From contig JAGTRM010000014.1 in the NCBI GenBank assembly GCA_018261735.1, positions 1 through 64,000 of the forward strand: DNA of 64,000 nucleotides, in the 5' to 3' direction. This DNA comes from Pseudomonadota bacterium (lineage in GTDB: Bacteria; Pseudomonadota; Gammaproteobacteria; Burkholderiales; Chitinibacteraceae). Shown here piece by piece: positions 27,597-36,417 of the stretch; within the stretch, counting starts at the first letter, position 1, and every line of letters starts with the position of its first letter. The translations under genes were made by a program, and so were the position numbers. Under the pieces are notes generated by a model. That model was given only the letters and a program-made list of their open reading frames with translations, was not told where the DNA came from and made no database searches.

Positions 27597-27786
27597 GGCC
27601 GGTGATCCAGTCTCGTCTTGGCGGGGACGGTCGGCTCGGGTTCCTGCGGTGATTGCTTGCGTTTGCAGTACCTGTACAACGTGCAGGGTTCGCATAGCGT
27701 AACCGGTGATCTGTTTTTGTTCCGGATTGAAAAGTGCCGCCTGGCAGGCTAGGCGCGTTTGACCTCAAAAAATGGCGAGGCCAGTG

Positions 27787-28254
27787 ATGAACCATATTCT
27801 GTTGCTCGATGATGAAGAGAATATCCTGTATGCATTGCGCCGTTTGCTGATGCATATGCCGTGCATCTGGGAGGGCGTGACCTACCCGCTGCAGATCGAA
27901 GTATTCCACGATCCGTTCGAAGCGCTTGAGCATGTTCAGAAAAACACGCTTGATCTGATCATCGCCGATTATCGGATGCCGGGAATGGATGGCGTGACCT
28001 TCCTGCGCAAATGCCGCGAAATCCAGCCGCTGGCGGCCAGGATGATCCTCTCCGGCTATGCCGATATGGATGCCATGATCAGCGCCGTCAACGAGGCGCA
28101 AATCTACCGCTTCCTGCAAAAACCCTGGGGCGAGTACGAACTTGTCGCGAATATTGGCCAATGCCTGGCCCATCATCATCAGCAAGTGGAGCACCGTCGG
28201 CTGGCCGAAGTGGCGCGGCAATACGAATGCCATGCCCATCCGGAAAACATCTAG
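27787..28254 (+). CDS. Stand-alone response regulator receiver protein
   Basis: A 155-residue protein made of one receiver domain. The acidic pair is D8-D9 in LLLDDEEN, the phosphate acceptor is D61 in IIADYRMPGMDG, and the conserved Lys is in FLQKPWGEYEL. This sort of receiver with a PW after the Lys resembles those of RpfG-type regulators, but no output domain follows; the C terminus is a short helix rich in His and Gln. The start at 27787 is preceded by GCGAGG. No partner kinase is adjacent. Confidence 0.85.
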   Translation: MNHILLLDDEENILYALRRLLMHMPCIWEGVTYPLQIEVFHDPFEALEHVQKNTLDLIIADYRMPGMDGVTFLRKCREIQPLAARMILSGYADMDAMISAVNEAQIYRFLQKPWGEYELVANIGQCLAHHHQQVEHRRLAEVARQYECHAHPENI

Positions 28255-28294
28255 CGTCGGTAGAGCCTTGATCGGTTGCGCAGCGTGATCCATG

Positions 28295-28326
28295 AAAAAA
28301 GCCACTGGAATCCCAGTGGCTTTTTC
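28295..28326. terminator. Bidirectional terminator between the receiver gene and htpG
   Basis: GCCACTGG and CCAGTGGC pair around AATC, with an A-run before and a T-run after, so the hairpin ends transcription from both converging genes. Confidence 0.92.
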
Positions 28327-28350
28327 TTGCACGCAATGGCGCGGACGCAG

Positions 28351-30258
28351 TTAATTCGCCATATCCAGCATCAAGCCATTCAGACGCTTCACGAATCCGG
28401 CCGGGTCATCCAGTTGGGCTCCTTCAGCCAGCGTGGCCTGGTCGAACAGGATTTCGGTCCAGTCGGCAAAGCGCTCCTTACCCACTTCCGCCTTGATCTT
28501 GCGGGTGAGCGGGTGGTTCGGGTTGATTTCCAGGATCGGCTTGGCGGTCTTGACCTCTTGGCCGGCTGATTTCAACAGGCGTTCCAGATTCGCGCTCATA
28601 TCCTGGTTCTCGACGACGAGGCAGGCGGGGCTGTCGGTCAGGCGATGGGTCACGCGCACTTCCTTCACCTTCTCGCCCAGCGTTTCCTGGACCTTGGCGA
28701 TCACTTCCTTGAACTCGATCGCGGCTTCTTCCTGCTGTTTCTTCTCGGCTTCGTCCTCGAACTTGCTCAAGTCCAGCTCGCCTTTGGCCACGGATTGCAG
28801 CTTCTTGCCGTCGAATTCGGTCAGGCTGCCGACCACCCATTCATCGACGCGGTCGGACAGCAACAGCACTTCGATGCCTTTCTTGCGCAGCGCTTCGAGG
28901 TGCGGGCTGTTCTTGGCAGCAGCGAACGAATCAGCGGTGATGTAGTAGATCGCTTCCTGATCGGCCTTCATGCGGGCGATGTAATCGGCGAGACCGACGA
29001 TCTGCTCCGGCGTATCGGCTTGGGTCGAGGCAAAGCGCAGCAGGCCGGCGATCTTTTCCTTGTTGGCAAAATCTTCACCGACGCCTTCCTTGAGCACCTT
29101 GCCGAACTCCAGCCAGAACGCGGCGTATTTGTCCTTGTCGGCTTGCTCGTCCGAATTGGCGAGGCTTTCCAGCAAGCCCAGCACCTTCTTTACGCAACCG
29201 GCCTTGATCTGCTCGATGTCCTTGCTGTGCTGCAGGATTTCACGGCTCACATTCAGCGGCAGGTCGCTGCTGTCGATCACGCCGCGCACGAAGCGCAGGT
29301 ATTGCGGCAGCAGTTTTTCGGCGTCTTCCATGATGAACACGCGGCGCACGTAGAGCTTGATGCCGTGGCGGTGTTCGCGGTCGTACAGGTCGAACGGCGC
29401 GCGCTTGGGGATGTACAAGAGCTCGGTGTATTCCTGGCGGCCTTCGACGCGGGCGTGGCTCCAGGTCAGTGGGTCTTCGAAATCGTGCGCCACATGCTTG
29501 TAGAACTCGGCATATTCCTCGTCCGTAATCTCGCTCTTGGCGCGTGCCCACAGGGCGGAGGCCTTGTTGACGGTTTCCAGCTCGTCCGAAACTTCAACAT
29601 TGCCTTCCTTGTCGTAGCCCGGCGCCTTCTTCATCTGGATCGGTAAGGTGATGTGGTCGGAATACTTGCGGATGATGTTGCGCAACTGCCAGTCGCTGAG
29701 GAATTCGTCTTCGCCTTCTTTCATGTGCAGCACGACTTCGGTGCCGCGGCTTTCCTTGCTGACTTCTTCCAGCGTGAATTCGCCATCGCCCTTCGATTCC
29801 CAGCGTACGGCCTGGTCGTTGACGAGGCCCGCGCGGCGGGTGGTCAGCGTGACCTTGTCGGCCACGATGAAGGCGGAATAGAAGCCCACGCCGAACTGGC
29901 CGATCAGGTTGGCGTCTTTCTTGGCATCGCCCGAGAGCTGGCTGAAGAATTCCTTGGTGCCGGAACGCGCGATTGTGCCGATGTTCTTGATCACTTCTTC
30001 GCGGCTCATGCCGATACCGCTATCGGTAATCGTGAGCGTGCGCGCTTCCTTGTCGAACGCGACATGGATTTTCAGATCGGCATCGCCGCCATACAGGCCG
30101 TCGTTGTTCAGGGCTTCGAAACGCAACTTGTCGCAGGCATCGGACGCATTGGAGATCAGCTCGCGCAGGAAGATTTCCTTGTGCGAATAGAGCGAGTGGA
30201 TCATCAGTTGCAACAGCTGTTTCACTTCGGCCTGAAAGCCGAGGGTTTCCTTGGTCAT
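28351..30258 (-). CDS. htpG: Molecular chaperone HtpG (Hsp90)
   Basis: The bacterial Hsp90, an ATP-dependent dimeric chaperone that remodels client proteins with DnaK. The 635-residue product has the GHKL ATP pocket near the N terminus ([20 protein letters not shown], in parts, then DSGIGM and [17 protein letters not shown]), the middle domain with [16 protein letters not shown], and the C-terminal dimerisation part ending in MLDMAN. It stands alone between a terminator and its own upstream region. Confidence 0.98.
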   Translation of the reverse strand: MTKETLGFQAEVKQLLQLMIHSLYSHKEIFLRELISNASDACDKLRFEALNNDGLYGGDADLKIHVAFDKEARTLTITDSGIGMSREEVIKNIGTIARSGTKEFFSQLSGDAKKDANLIGQFGVGFYSAFIVADKVTLTTRRAGLVNDQAVRWESKGDGEFTLEEVSKESRGTEVVLHMKEGEDEFLSDWQLRNIIRKYSDHITLPIQMKKAPGYDKEGNVEVSDELETVNKASALWARAKSEITDEEYAEFYKHVAHDFEDPLTWSHARVEGRQEYTELLYIPKRAPFDLYDREHRHGIKLYVRRVFIMEDAEKLLPQYLRFVRGVIDSSDLPLNVSREILQHSKDIEQIKAGCVKKVLGLLESLANSDEQADKDKYAAFWLEFGKVLKEGVGEDFANKEKIAGLLRFASTQADTPEQIVGLADYIARMKADQEAIYYITADSFAAAKNSPHLEALRKKGIEVLLLSDRVDEWVVGSLTEFDGKKLQSVAKGELDLSKFEDEAEKKQQEEAAIEFKEVIAKVQETLGEKVKEVRVTHRLTDSPACLVVENQDMSANLERLLKSAGQEVKTAKPILEINPNHPLTRKIKAEVGKERFADWTEILFDQATLAEGAQLDDPAGFVKRLNGLMLDMAN

Positions 30259-30400
30259 GGGGTAAGTCTCCTGCGAATGAAATACAAAAGTTCAACCTTG
30301 CCGAAGGTGGGGCCTATCCGGTGGCTTTCAAGCAGCGTGGCGTGGCCCATGAAAAAGGGTGGGCCTTACGGCGCCACCCTGATCGTGTCCTGCCTTGGGT

Positions 30401-32383
30401 TTACATGCGGAACGAGCTGAATTTGTCCTGCAGGCCTTCTGCCAGACGGTCCAGCTCTTGCAAGGTTGCCGTGGCCTGTTGCAACTCGGCTTCCGAGCGC
30501 TGCATGCGCGTGGTGATGTGTTCGGCGCTTTGCGCCATCGACGTCGTCGCGGTCTGCTCTTCGCGGGTAGAGAGCGCGATTTCCTCCATCTTGCTGCGCA
30601 CCGCATCCATATTGCCGCGGATATTGCCGATCTTGTCTGCTGCCGATTCGGAATAGGCGACGCCGGCCTGCGCGGATTCCAGCGTGTGTTTCATGTTGCT
30701 GACGGCGGCGCTGGTCTGGTCGCGCATGCCTTCGGTCATTTGCGTGATTTGCAAGGTGGCCGCCCCGGTGCGCTCGGCCAGTTTGCGCACTTCGTCCGCG
30801 ACGACGGCAAAACCGCGGCCCTGTTCACCTGCGCGAGCAGCTTCGATCGCGGCATTCAGCGCCAAGAGGTTGGTCTGGTCGGCAATTTCCTTGATCACCT
30901 GGGTGATGCCGCTGATTTCCTGCGAGCGCTGGCTCAACTGCTCCAGCAGGCCGGCCAGCCCTTCGACTTCACCGGCCGATTGCCCGGCCTTCTGCGCGAC
31001 TTCCGCCACGGTCTGGGCCGATTCTGCGGAAAGCGTGCTGGTATCCTTCACCAGGGTATCGGCCTCGCCGGCATTGCCGGCAATATGGGCGATGCTGACG
31101 GTGATTTCCTCGATGGTCGCGGCGTTGCTCGAGCTTTGGTCGGCGAGTTCGCGGAAATCCTCGGCGAGCCGGCCCAGCACCTGGTTGACGCTGTGGACGC
31201 CCTCGGTCAGGCGTGCCGCCTCGTTGCGAATGTCGTGGAACAGGCCGCGCAGGTGTTCCAGGAAAACGTTGAAGTGGCGCGCGGTTTCGGCGATTTCATC
31301 CTCGCCGGCGATCTCGATGCGGCGGGTCAGATCGCCGCCGCCTTGGGCGATTTCCTGCATGATGACGTTGATGCGGCGGATGCCCGAGGTAATGCGGTTG
31401 GCCATGGCGTAGGCGACCACGATCGCGGCTAGGGTGAAGATCAGCCCGACCAGCGCGATCATTCCCATCATCTGCCGCGCGCTCGACAGGATCTCGCTGC
31501 GGTCGATCACGCCGACGATTTTCCAGCCGCCGCGTGAAGCGGCCAAGACCTTGCCTTCTTTTTCCACGCCGCCGAACTTGTAGCGGAAGGTTTCGCTGCC
31601 GTTTTTCACCGCATCGGTCAGTTCCGGGATGTTCAGGGTGGCGATGTTCTTGGCGATCAGGTCTTTCATGCTCGGATGGGTCAGCACCGTGCCATCGCCT
31701 TCCACCAGCAGCAGATAGCCGGTCTGGCCGATCTTGATGCCGTTCATGATTTCAGACAGGCGCTTGAGCGAGATGTCGATGCCGCTGGCAAACAGTACTT
31801 CGCCGCTGGCATCGGGATAGGCCTTGACCACTGCGGTGACATTTTCACCGTTGGAGGAAAGATAGGCCTTGGCAATGGTGGCCTTGCCCTTTTGCGCCGT
31901 GGCATCGGCATACCAGGGGCGCTTGCGTGGATCGTAGCCGCCCTTGACCTTGGTCTGGTCGCTGGTAATGAAGCCGCCAAACTTGGTGCCCATATAGAGT
32001 TCGATGTAATCGGGATGCGTTTCCCCGATCAGCTTGAAGTGGCTGAACAGCTCCTGTTCCAGCGGGCCGCGCTCCAGCCCCTTCAACTCGGTATCGCTGG
32101 TCTTGTCGGCAAAACTGTTGATCGTTTCGTCGATCTTTTGCGAAGAAGGATGCGCGCTCATAAGCTCCAGATTCAGGATGGCATTGTCGAGCAATACGCT
32201 GATGACATTATCGACCTGTTTCATCTCGCCGCCGGCACGAGCCAGGAAGTCTTCTTCCGATTTTTTGGTCAGCGAATAGTTGAGCAGCAGGATGATGCTC
32301 AGGACCGGGATTACCACCAAAGCAGTCGAGGCGAGAAACAGCTTTTTCCTGATTCCCCCTGTGGTCAAAAAATTAAGTTTCAC
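30401..32383 (-). CDS. Methyl-accepting chemotaxis protein with periplasmic Cache-type sensor
   Basis: A 660-residue chemoreceptor. A first membrane helix (about residues 13-35) is followed by a periplasmic sensor of about 240 residues with dCache-like features ([29 protein letters not shown]), a second helix near [16 protein letters not shown], a HAMP linker, and a signalling part with the conserved tip [22 protein letters not shown] split by [18 protein letters not shown]. The start is the GTG at 32383, preceded by AAGGAG; an open frame continues upstream but it is antisense to parA. It is divergent from the ParA/REC pair. Confidence 0.92.
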   Translation of the reverse strand: MKLNFLTTGGIRKKLFLASTALVVIPVLSIILLLNYSLTKKSEEDFLARAGGEMKQVDNVISVLLDNAILNLELMSAHPSSQKIDETINSFADKTSDTELKGLERGPLEQELFSHFKLIGETHPDYIELYMGTKFGGFITSDQTKVKGGYDPRKRPWYADATAQKGKATIAKAYLSSNGENVTAVVKAYPDASGEVLFASGIDISLKRLSEIMNGIKIGQTGYLLLVEGDGTVLTHPSMKDLIAKNIATLNIPELTDAVKNGSETFRYKFGGVEKEGKVLAASRGGWKIVGVIDRSEILSSARQMMGMIALVGLIFTLAAIVVAYAMANRITSGIRRINVIMQEIAQGGGDLTRRIEIAGEDEIAETARHFNVFLEHLRGLFHDIRNEAARLTEGVHSVNQVLGRLAEDFRELADQSSSNAATIEEITVSIAHIAGNAGEADTLVKDTSTLSAESAQTVAEVAQKAGQSAGEVEGLAGLLEQLSQRSQEISGITQVIKEIADQTNLLALNAAIEAARAGEQGRGFAVVADEVRKLAERTGAATLQITQMTEGMRDQTSAAVSNMKHTLESAQAGVAYSESAADKIGNIRGNMDAVRSKMEEIALSTREEQTATTSMAQSAEHITTRMQRSEAELQQATATLQELDRLAEGLQDKFSSFRM

Positions 32384-32572
32384 GAGGCGCTCCTTTGGTA
32401 CTGATGTGGTGTTGAATATGGCTTGACCGCCGATGGGCCGGAGGATTGTCGCATTTAATGAAGGCTGCAGGTTATTTGCAGCCGCAATGAAGGCAGACCG
32501 GCGCTGCAACTGTAAATTAATGTTGCGCCGCATGATATAGTGAAAAGCAGCGATCCAAACCGGAGGTGCAGC

Positions 32573-33346
32573 ATGGTACGTCGGGTAGTGTTCAACCAGA
32601 AAGGCGGGGTCGGCAAATCGACCATCACGGTTAACCTGGCCGCCGTGGCCGCTGCGCAAGGCAAGCGGGTGCTGGTGGTCGATCTCGATCCACAGGGCAA
32701 TACCAGCCACTATCTGCTGGGCGATCGATTTGGCGATTCCAGCCCGACCCTGGCGGATTATTTTGACCAGATCCTGAATTTCAGTCTGTACGCCAAGCCG
32801 GCTTCGGCGTTTATCCACGCCACGCCGTTCGAGCGGCTGTCGATCATGCCATCGCACCCCGCCATTGCCGAACAGCAGGCCAAGCTCGAATCGCGCTACA
32901 AGATCTACAAATTCCGTGAAAGCCTGGAAGAGCTCGCCGATGAATTCGACGAGATCTATATCGATACGCCGCCCGCGCTGAATTTCTTCACGCTCTCCGC
33001 GCTGATCGCCGCGACCGGCTGCCTGATTCCCTTCGATTGCGATACCTTCTCGCGCGATGCGCTGCTGGGTCTCTTGGCGCGTGTCGAAGAGATCAAGGCC
33101 GACCACAACCGTGATCTGGCTGTGGAGGGCATTGTCGTCAACCAGTTCCAGCCCCGCGCCAGCCTGCCGGCGCGCCTGGTGGCCGAACTGGAGGGGCAGG
33201 GCTTGCCGGTGCTGAAAAACCGGCTTTCCAGCTCGGTAAAAGTGCGTGAATCGCACGAGCGCGCCACGCCGCTGATCAATCTGGATGCCCGCCACAAGAT
33301 CGCGCTGGAGTTTTCCGCGTTGTACGCCGAACTGGCTGCCGTTTGA
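32573..33346 (+). CDS. ParA/MinD-like ATPase
   Basis: A 257-residue deviant-Walker ATPase. It begins [20 protein letters not shown], with the KGGVGKST motif and its signature Lys, then VVDLDPQGN and the Walker B region [10 protein letters not shown]. Such ATPases position chromosomes, plasmids or protein clusters by nucleotide-dependent binding to DNA or membrane. No parB is next to it. Instead it precedes, by 10 bases, a REC-HATPase gene and is divergent from a chemoreceptor. CGGAGG at 32561-32566 supports this start. Confidence 0.88.
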   Translation: MVRRVVFNQKGGVGKSTITVNLAAVAAAQGKRVLVVDLDPQGNTSHYLLGDRFGDSSPTLADYFDQILNFSLYAKPASAFIHATPFERLSIMPSHPAIAEQQAKLESRYKIYKFRESLEELADEFDEIYIDTPPALNFFTLSALIAATGCLIPFDCDTFSRDALLGLLARVEEIKADHNRDLAVEGIVVNQFQPRASLPARLVAELEGQGLPVLKNRLSSSVKVRESHERATPLINLDARHKIALEFSALYAELAAV

Positions 33347-33356
33347 GGAAGGCGCC

Positions 33357-34280
33357 ATGACGTCTCTGCATGGACATAGCTCGGTGCCGGCCCGTATCCT
33401 GGTCGTGGATGACGAACCCTTCAATCTGGAAATCATCTCGGAAAACCTGGTCGATGCCGGCTATGAAGTGATTACCGCCGAGGACGGCAAGGCCGGCTGG
33501 GAAATCCTGCTGCATGACAGCCAGGGTTTCGATGCCATCTTGCTCGACCGCATGATGCCGCGCATGGACGGCATGGAAATGCTGGCGCACGTGCGCCAGC
33601 ATCCGGAGTTCCAGCATGTGCCGGTGGTGATGCAAACCGCCGTCGGCGCGGCCGAGAGCGTGCGCGAAGGCCTGGCCGCCGGTGCCTACTACTACCTGAT
33701 CAAGCCGTTCCAGCGCGAGATGCTGCTGACCATCGTCGCCGCTGCTGTCGGTTTCCACCGCGAGCGGCGTTCGCTGGAGCGCCAGCTGGCCGATCAGGCC
33801 GGCACCTTCCGCTTGCTGGTGAGTGGCGAATTCCGCTTTCGCACCCTGGCCGAGGCCCGGCAGCTCACCTTGCTGTTGTCCCAGGCCTGCCCGGAGCCGC
33901 AGCGTGTGGCGTTGGGGCTTTCCGAGTTGCTGGTCAATGCCGTCGAACACGGCAATCTGGGTATCAGCTATCAGGAAAAAACCCGGCTGGTGCAACAAGG
34001 GCGCTGGCAGGACGAGATCGATCAACGCCTGCAGGATGCTGCGTATCAGGGGCGGTATGTCCAGGTGTCCTTTCACTGCGACGAGCGGGAAATCAGCGTG
34101 ATGATCAAGGACGAAGGGCCGGGTTTTGATTGGCAGCCGTTCCTGAGTTTTTCGCCGGACCGCGCGTTTGATCCGCACGGGCGCGGCATCTCGATGGCGC
34201 GCATGCTTTCCTTTGATGACTTGGAATTCCTGGGCTGCGGCAATGCGGTGCGGGTGAAGGTAAAGCGCAAGGCCGACTGA
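33357..34280 (+). CDS. Response regulator with C-terminal HATPase (RsbW-like) domain
   Basis: A 307-residue protein. The receiver domain covers about residues 12-130: D18-D19 in VVDDEPFN, phosphoacceptor D64 in [12 protein letters not shown], and the Lys in LIKPFQREM. The C-terminal half is a histidine-kinase-like ATPase of the serine kinase/anti-sigma type, with the N box in [12 protein letters not shown] box in DEGPGFDW and [10 protein letters not shown]. There is no phosphorylatable His domain. It most likely relays phosphorylation to a serine kinase or partner-switch output. It lies 10 bases after parA, so the two are cotranscribed. Confidence 0.85.
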   Translation: MTSLHGHSSVPARILVVDDEPFNLEIISENLVDAGYEVITAEDGKAGWEILLHDSQGFDAILLDRMMPRMDGMEMLAHVRQHPEFQHVPVVMQTAVGAAESVREGLAAGAYYYLIKPFQREMLLTIVAAAVGFHRERRSLERQLADQAGTFRLLVSGEFRFRTLAEARQLTLLLSQACPEPQRVALGLSELLVNAVEHGNLGISYQEKTRLVQQGRWQDEIDQRLQDAAYQGRYVQVSFHCDEREISVMIKDEGPGFDWQPFLSFSPDRAFDPHGRGISMARMLSFDDLEFLGCGNAVRVKVKRKAD

Positions 34281-34292
34281 TGCTTGCGTTTA

Positions 34293-34330
34293 AAAAAATG
34301 CCGCTCACGATCGAGCGGCATTTTTCTTTG
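34293..34330. terminator. Bidirectional terminator between the REC-HATPase gene and pfp
   Basis: AAAAATGCCGCTC pairs with GAGCGGCATTTTT across ACGATC, and the flanking A- and T-runs allow termination on both strands where the two genes converge. Confidence 0.92.
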
Positions 34331-34343
34331 CTTCTGATGGGGA

Positions 34344-36053
34344 TTAAGCGCCGATCTTGAACGCCAGCGAATCCGAGCCCGAATTCAGCGCCACGCTGAT
34401 GGGTTGCTGCAACGCAGCCGGACCCCAGAGTTGGCGCGGGCCGGGCGAGGCGAACAGGTCATCGGCCGCCCAAGCTGCGCGGCGATCTACGAAGTAGCCC
34501 ATCGCCGGCGAATCCATCTTCACCAGCGCTTTTTCGATCACGAATTCATCTTTGCCGTGGCGGCGCTCGATGTTCAAGAGACCCGCGAGCGGGATCGCCT
34601 TCGGCATGCCGCCGCGGGTCAGGTCAGTGACGCTGGCCATGTAGCCGGTGCGGCCATCAAGGATCAACGAACCGGCAGTCAGGCCCAGGTTGTAGGTGTA
34701 GGCGGCATCGAACAGCGTCGGTGCGCCGCAGCGGCCTTCGTAGCCGAAGAAGTGGTTTTGCGAACCGAACGGAACCGAGGCGTCGATTTCCTTGACGCGG
34801 GCGCGAACCATGTCGATCAGCAGCAGTTCGGTCGGGATCAGCGATACCTGCAGGTTGCCGTGCGAATCGCGATCGGCCAGCAACATCTTGACGATATACG
34901 CCGGCAGCGAAGCGAACAGGTGCGCGTTGTCGGCGGAAAGCTTGCCTTGAATGAAACCTGCACGGTTGGCTTCGGCCTGTGTGGCGAACTCGTCGGCATG
35001 GTGGGCGAGCGCATCGTTGAGCTCGGCCAGCAGCGTGTTCATTTCCGGGATGAATTCGATCAGGCCTTCCGGCACCAGCACCACGCCATGGGTGATGCCT
35101 TTCTTCGCCCGCAGGACGACGGTCTGGGCGATGTTGTCGACGATGGTGGCAAGCGACATTTTCTGCGCGGCGACTTCTTCGGAAATCAGCGTGATCGCCG
35201 GCTTGGTTTGCAGGCCGACTTCCAAGGTGACATGCGAAGCGGAGCGACCCATCAGCTTGATGAAGTGCCAGTATTTCAGCGACGAGCGGGTGTCCTGCAG
35301 AATATTGCCGACCATTTCGCTGTAGATCTTGGTGGCGGTATCGAAACCGAACGAGATCGGCAGCAGGCCTTCGATCTGCAAATCTCCGTCGATGGTTTTG
35401 GGCACGCCAATCACCTGCACGCCGGAGCCGTCGGACTTCACGCCCTTGAACAGATATTCGGCCAGCACGGCGGCGTTGGTGTTGGAATCGTCGCCACCGA
35501 TCACCACGATTGCATCCAGGTTGTGCTTGACGCAGGTGTCTTTGACTTGCTGGAACTGCTCGTCGGTCTTGATCTTGGTGCGATCCGTGCCGAGAAAGTC
35601 AAAGCCGCCGGTGTTGATGATGGTGTCGATATCCGCATCGGTAATTTCGAACAAGTTGCCCTTGATCAGGCCCTTGGGGCCGGGCTTCACGCCGAGCAGG
35701 GTGTTGCCCTTGCCGAGAATGCGCTTCAGGCCGCAGACCACGTTGTGGCCGCCGGAAGCCGGGCCGCCGGAGAACAGCACGGCGACGCGCTTGCCTTGCG
35801 CTGCGTTGGCGTTGGTACCGGCAGCGGCCAGCACGATGTTGTCGGAGGCTTTGACCGAATTGGGGAAGCTCTCGGCGACAGCGGCGCTGTCGCGGGTCAC
35901 CAATTTTTGTGCGGTGGCGGCGAAGCTTACTGGCTGTGGCGCGGAAGTCGGGCCGAAGGCGCTGCAGGTGGGCAGCGGCAGCTTGCGCACTTCAGTCTCG
36001 AAGAGGGCATTGTGCGCTTCGGTTTTGAGGAGCTGTTCCGTCAGGGTGCTCAT
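34344..36053 (-). CDS. pfp: Diphosphate-dependent phosphofructokinase
   Basis: A 569-residue PPi-dependent 6-phosphofructokinase of the long type related to plant PFP and Borrelia enzymes. It phosphorylates fructose-6-phosphate reversibly with pyrophosphate. The GGDDSNTNA segment has the second Asp that marks PPi use over ATP, and PKTIDGDLQ has the catalytic TIDGD. The FSGGPASGGHNVV and MGRSASHVTLE segments also fit. The first 90 residues are a less conserved extension. It is divergent from comEC. Confidence 0.93.
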   Translation of the reverse strand: MSTLTEQLLKTEAHNALFETEVRKLPLPTCSAFGPTSAPQPVSFAATAQKLVTRDSAAVAESFPNSVKASDNIVLAAAGTNANAAQGKRVAVLFSGGPASGGHNVVCGLKRILGKGNTLLGVKPGPKGLIKGNLFEITDADIDTIINTGGFDFLGTDRTKIKTDEQFQQVKDTCVKHNLDAIVVIGGDDSNTNAAVLAEYLFKGVKSDGSGVQVIGVPKTIDGDLQIEGLLPISFGFDTATKIYSEMVGNILQDTRSSLKYWHFIKLMGRSASHVTLEVGLQTKPAITLISEEVAAQKMSLATIVDNIAQTVVLRAKKGITHGVVLVPEGLIEFIPEMNTLLAELNDALAHHADEFATQAEANRAGFIQGKLSADNAHLFASLPAYIVKMLLADRDSHGNLQVSLIPTELLLIDMVRARVKEIDASVPFGSQNHFFGYEGRCGAPTLFDAAYTYNLGLTAGSLILDGRTGYMASVTDLTRGGMPKAIPLAGLLNIERRHGKDEFVIEKALVKMDSPAMGYFVDRRAAWAADDLFASPGPRQLWGPAALQQPISVALNSGSDSLAFKIGA

Positions 36054-36148
36054 GCGTTGATCCTTGAATTGAGAGAGGCGAAGAGTTGTCTCTGCCGCTA
36101 TTTTACCCGTGTTTTAACTGGGATTGCCGCCAGCGCGCCGACAGAGGA

Positions 36149-36171
36149 ATTAGGTTCTGTCATAACCTAAT
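36149..36171. promoter_or_regulatory. Inverted repeat upstream of pfp and comEC, candidate operator
   Basis: ATTAGGTT and AACCTAAT form a perfect 8-bp dyad with a 7-base centre, 95 bp from the pfp start in the region divergent to the comEC side. It looks like a transcription-factor site; no factor is assigned. Confidence 0.4.
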
Positions 36172-36245
36172 ATTTTGCTTTCCGAAAGGAGAACGCGTAA
36201 ATTTAATGTTTGCATGAAACTTTAATAATCCTTTTGAGTTATGAC

Positions 36246-36416
36246 ATGTTTCACCTGTCGATGGCTACGGTTGTTTTCTTGCTATGGGGTTTTTTTGCTC
36301 TGATCGAGGCAAGGGCGATACTGATGCATCTCGATCTGAAGCCGGGCGTTTCGCCGGACGATCGCCCGCGGCGGGATGATCTTTCCGGCGAATGGGCCAC
36401 GCCGGGCAAGCGCTGA
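36246..36416 (+). CDS. Small membrane protein upstream of comEC
   Basis: A 56-residue product with one hydrophobic helix (MATVVFLLWGFFALIEARAIL) and a polar, charged tail ending in WATPGKR. The stop is one base from the GTG start assigned to comEC, which suggests coupling. The start is uncertain: a good AAAGGAG lies at about 36185-36191 but is too far from the ATG at 36246, and an in-frame TTG at 36210 is another option. Function is unknown. Confidence 0.5.
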   Translation: MFHLSMATVVFLLWGFFALIEARAILMHLDLKPGVSPDDRPRRDDLSGEWATPGKR

Positions 36417-36417
36417 C

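Noticed and set aside
30401..33436. A 1011-codon minus-strand frame ending at the chemoreceptor stop
   Set aside because: The part before 32383 is antisense to the parA gene. The real start is the GTG at 32383 with AAGGAG upstream.
34404..36170. A 588-codon plus-strand frame opposite pfp
   Set aside because: No domain is recognisable and composition is that of an antisense shadow; pfp is unambiguous.
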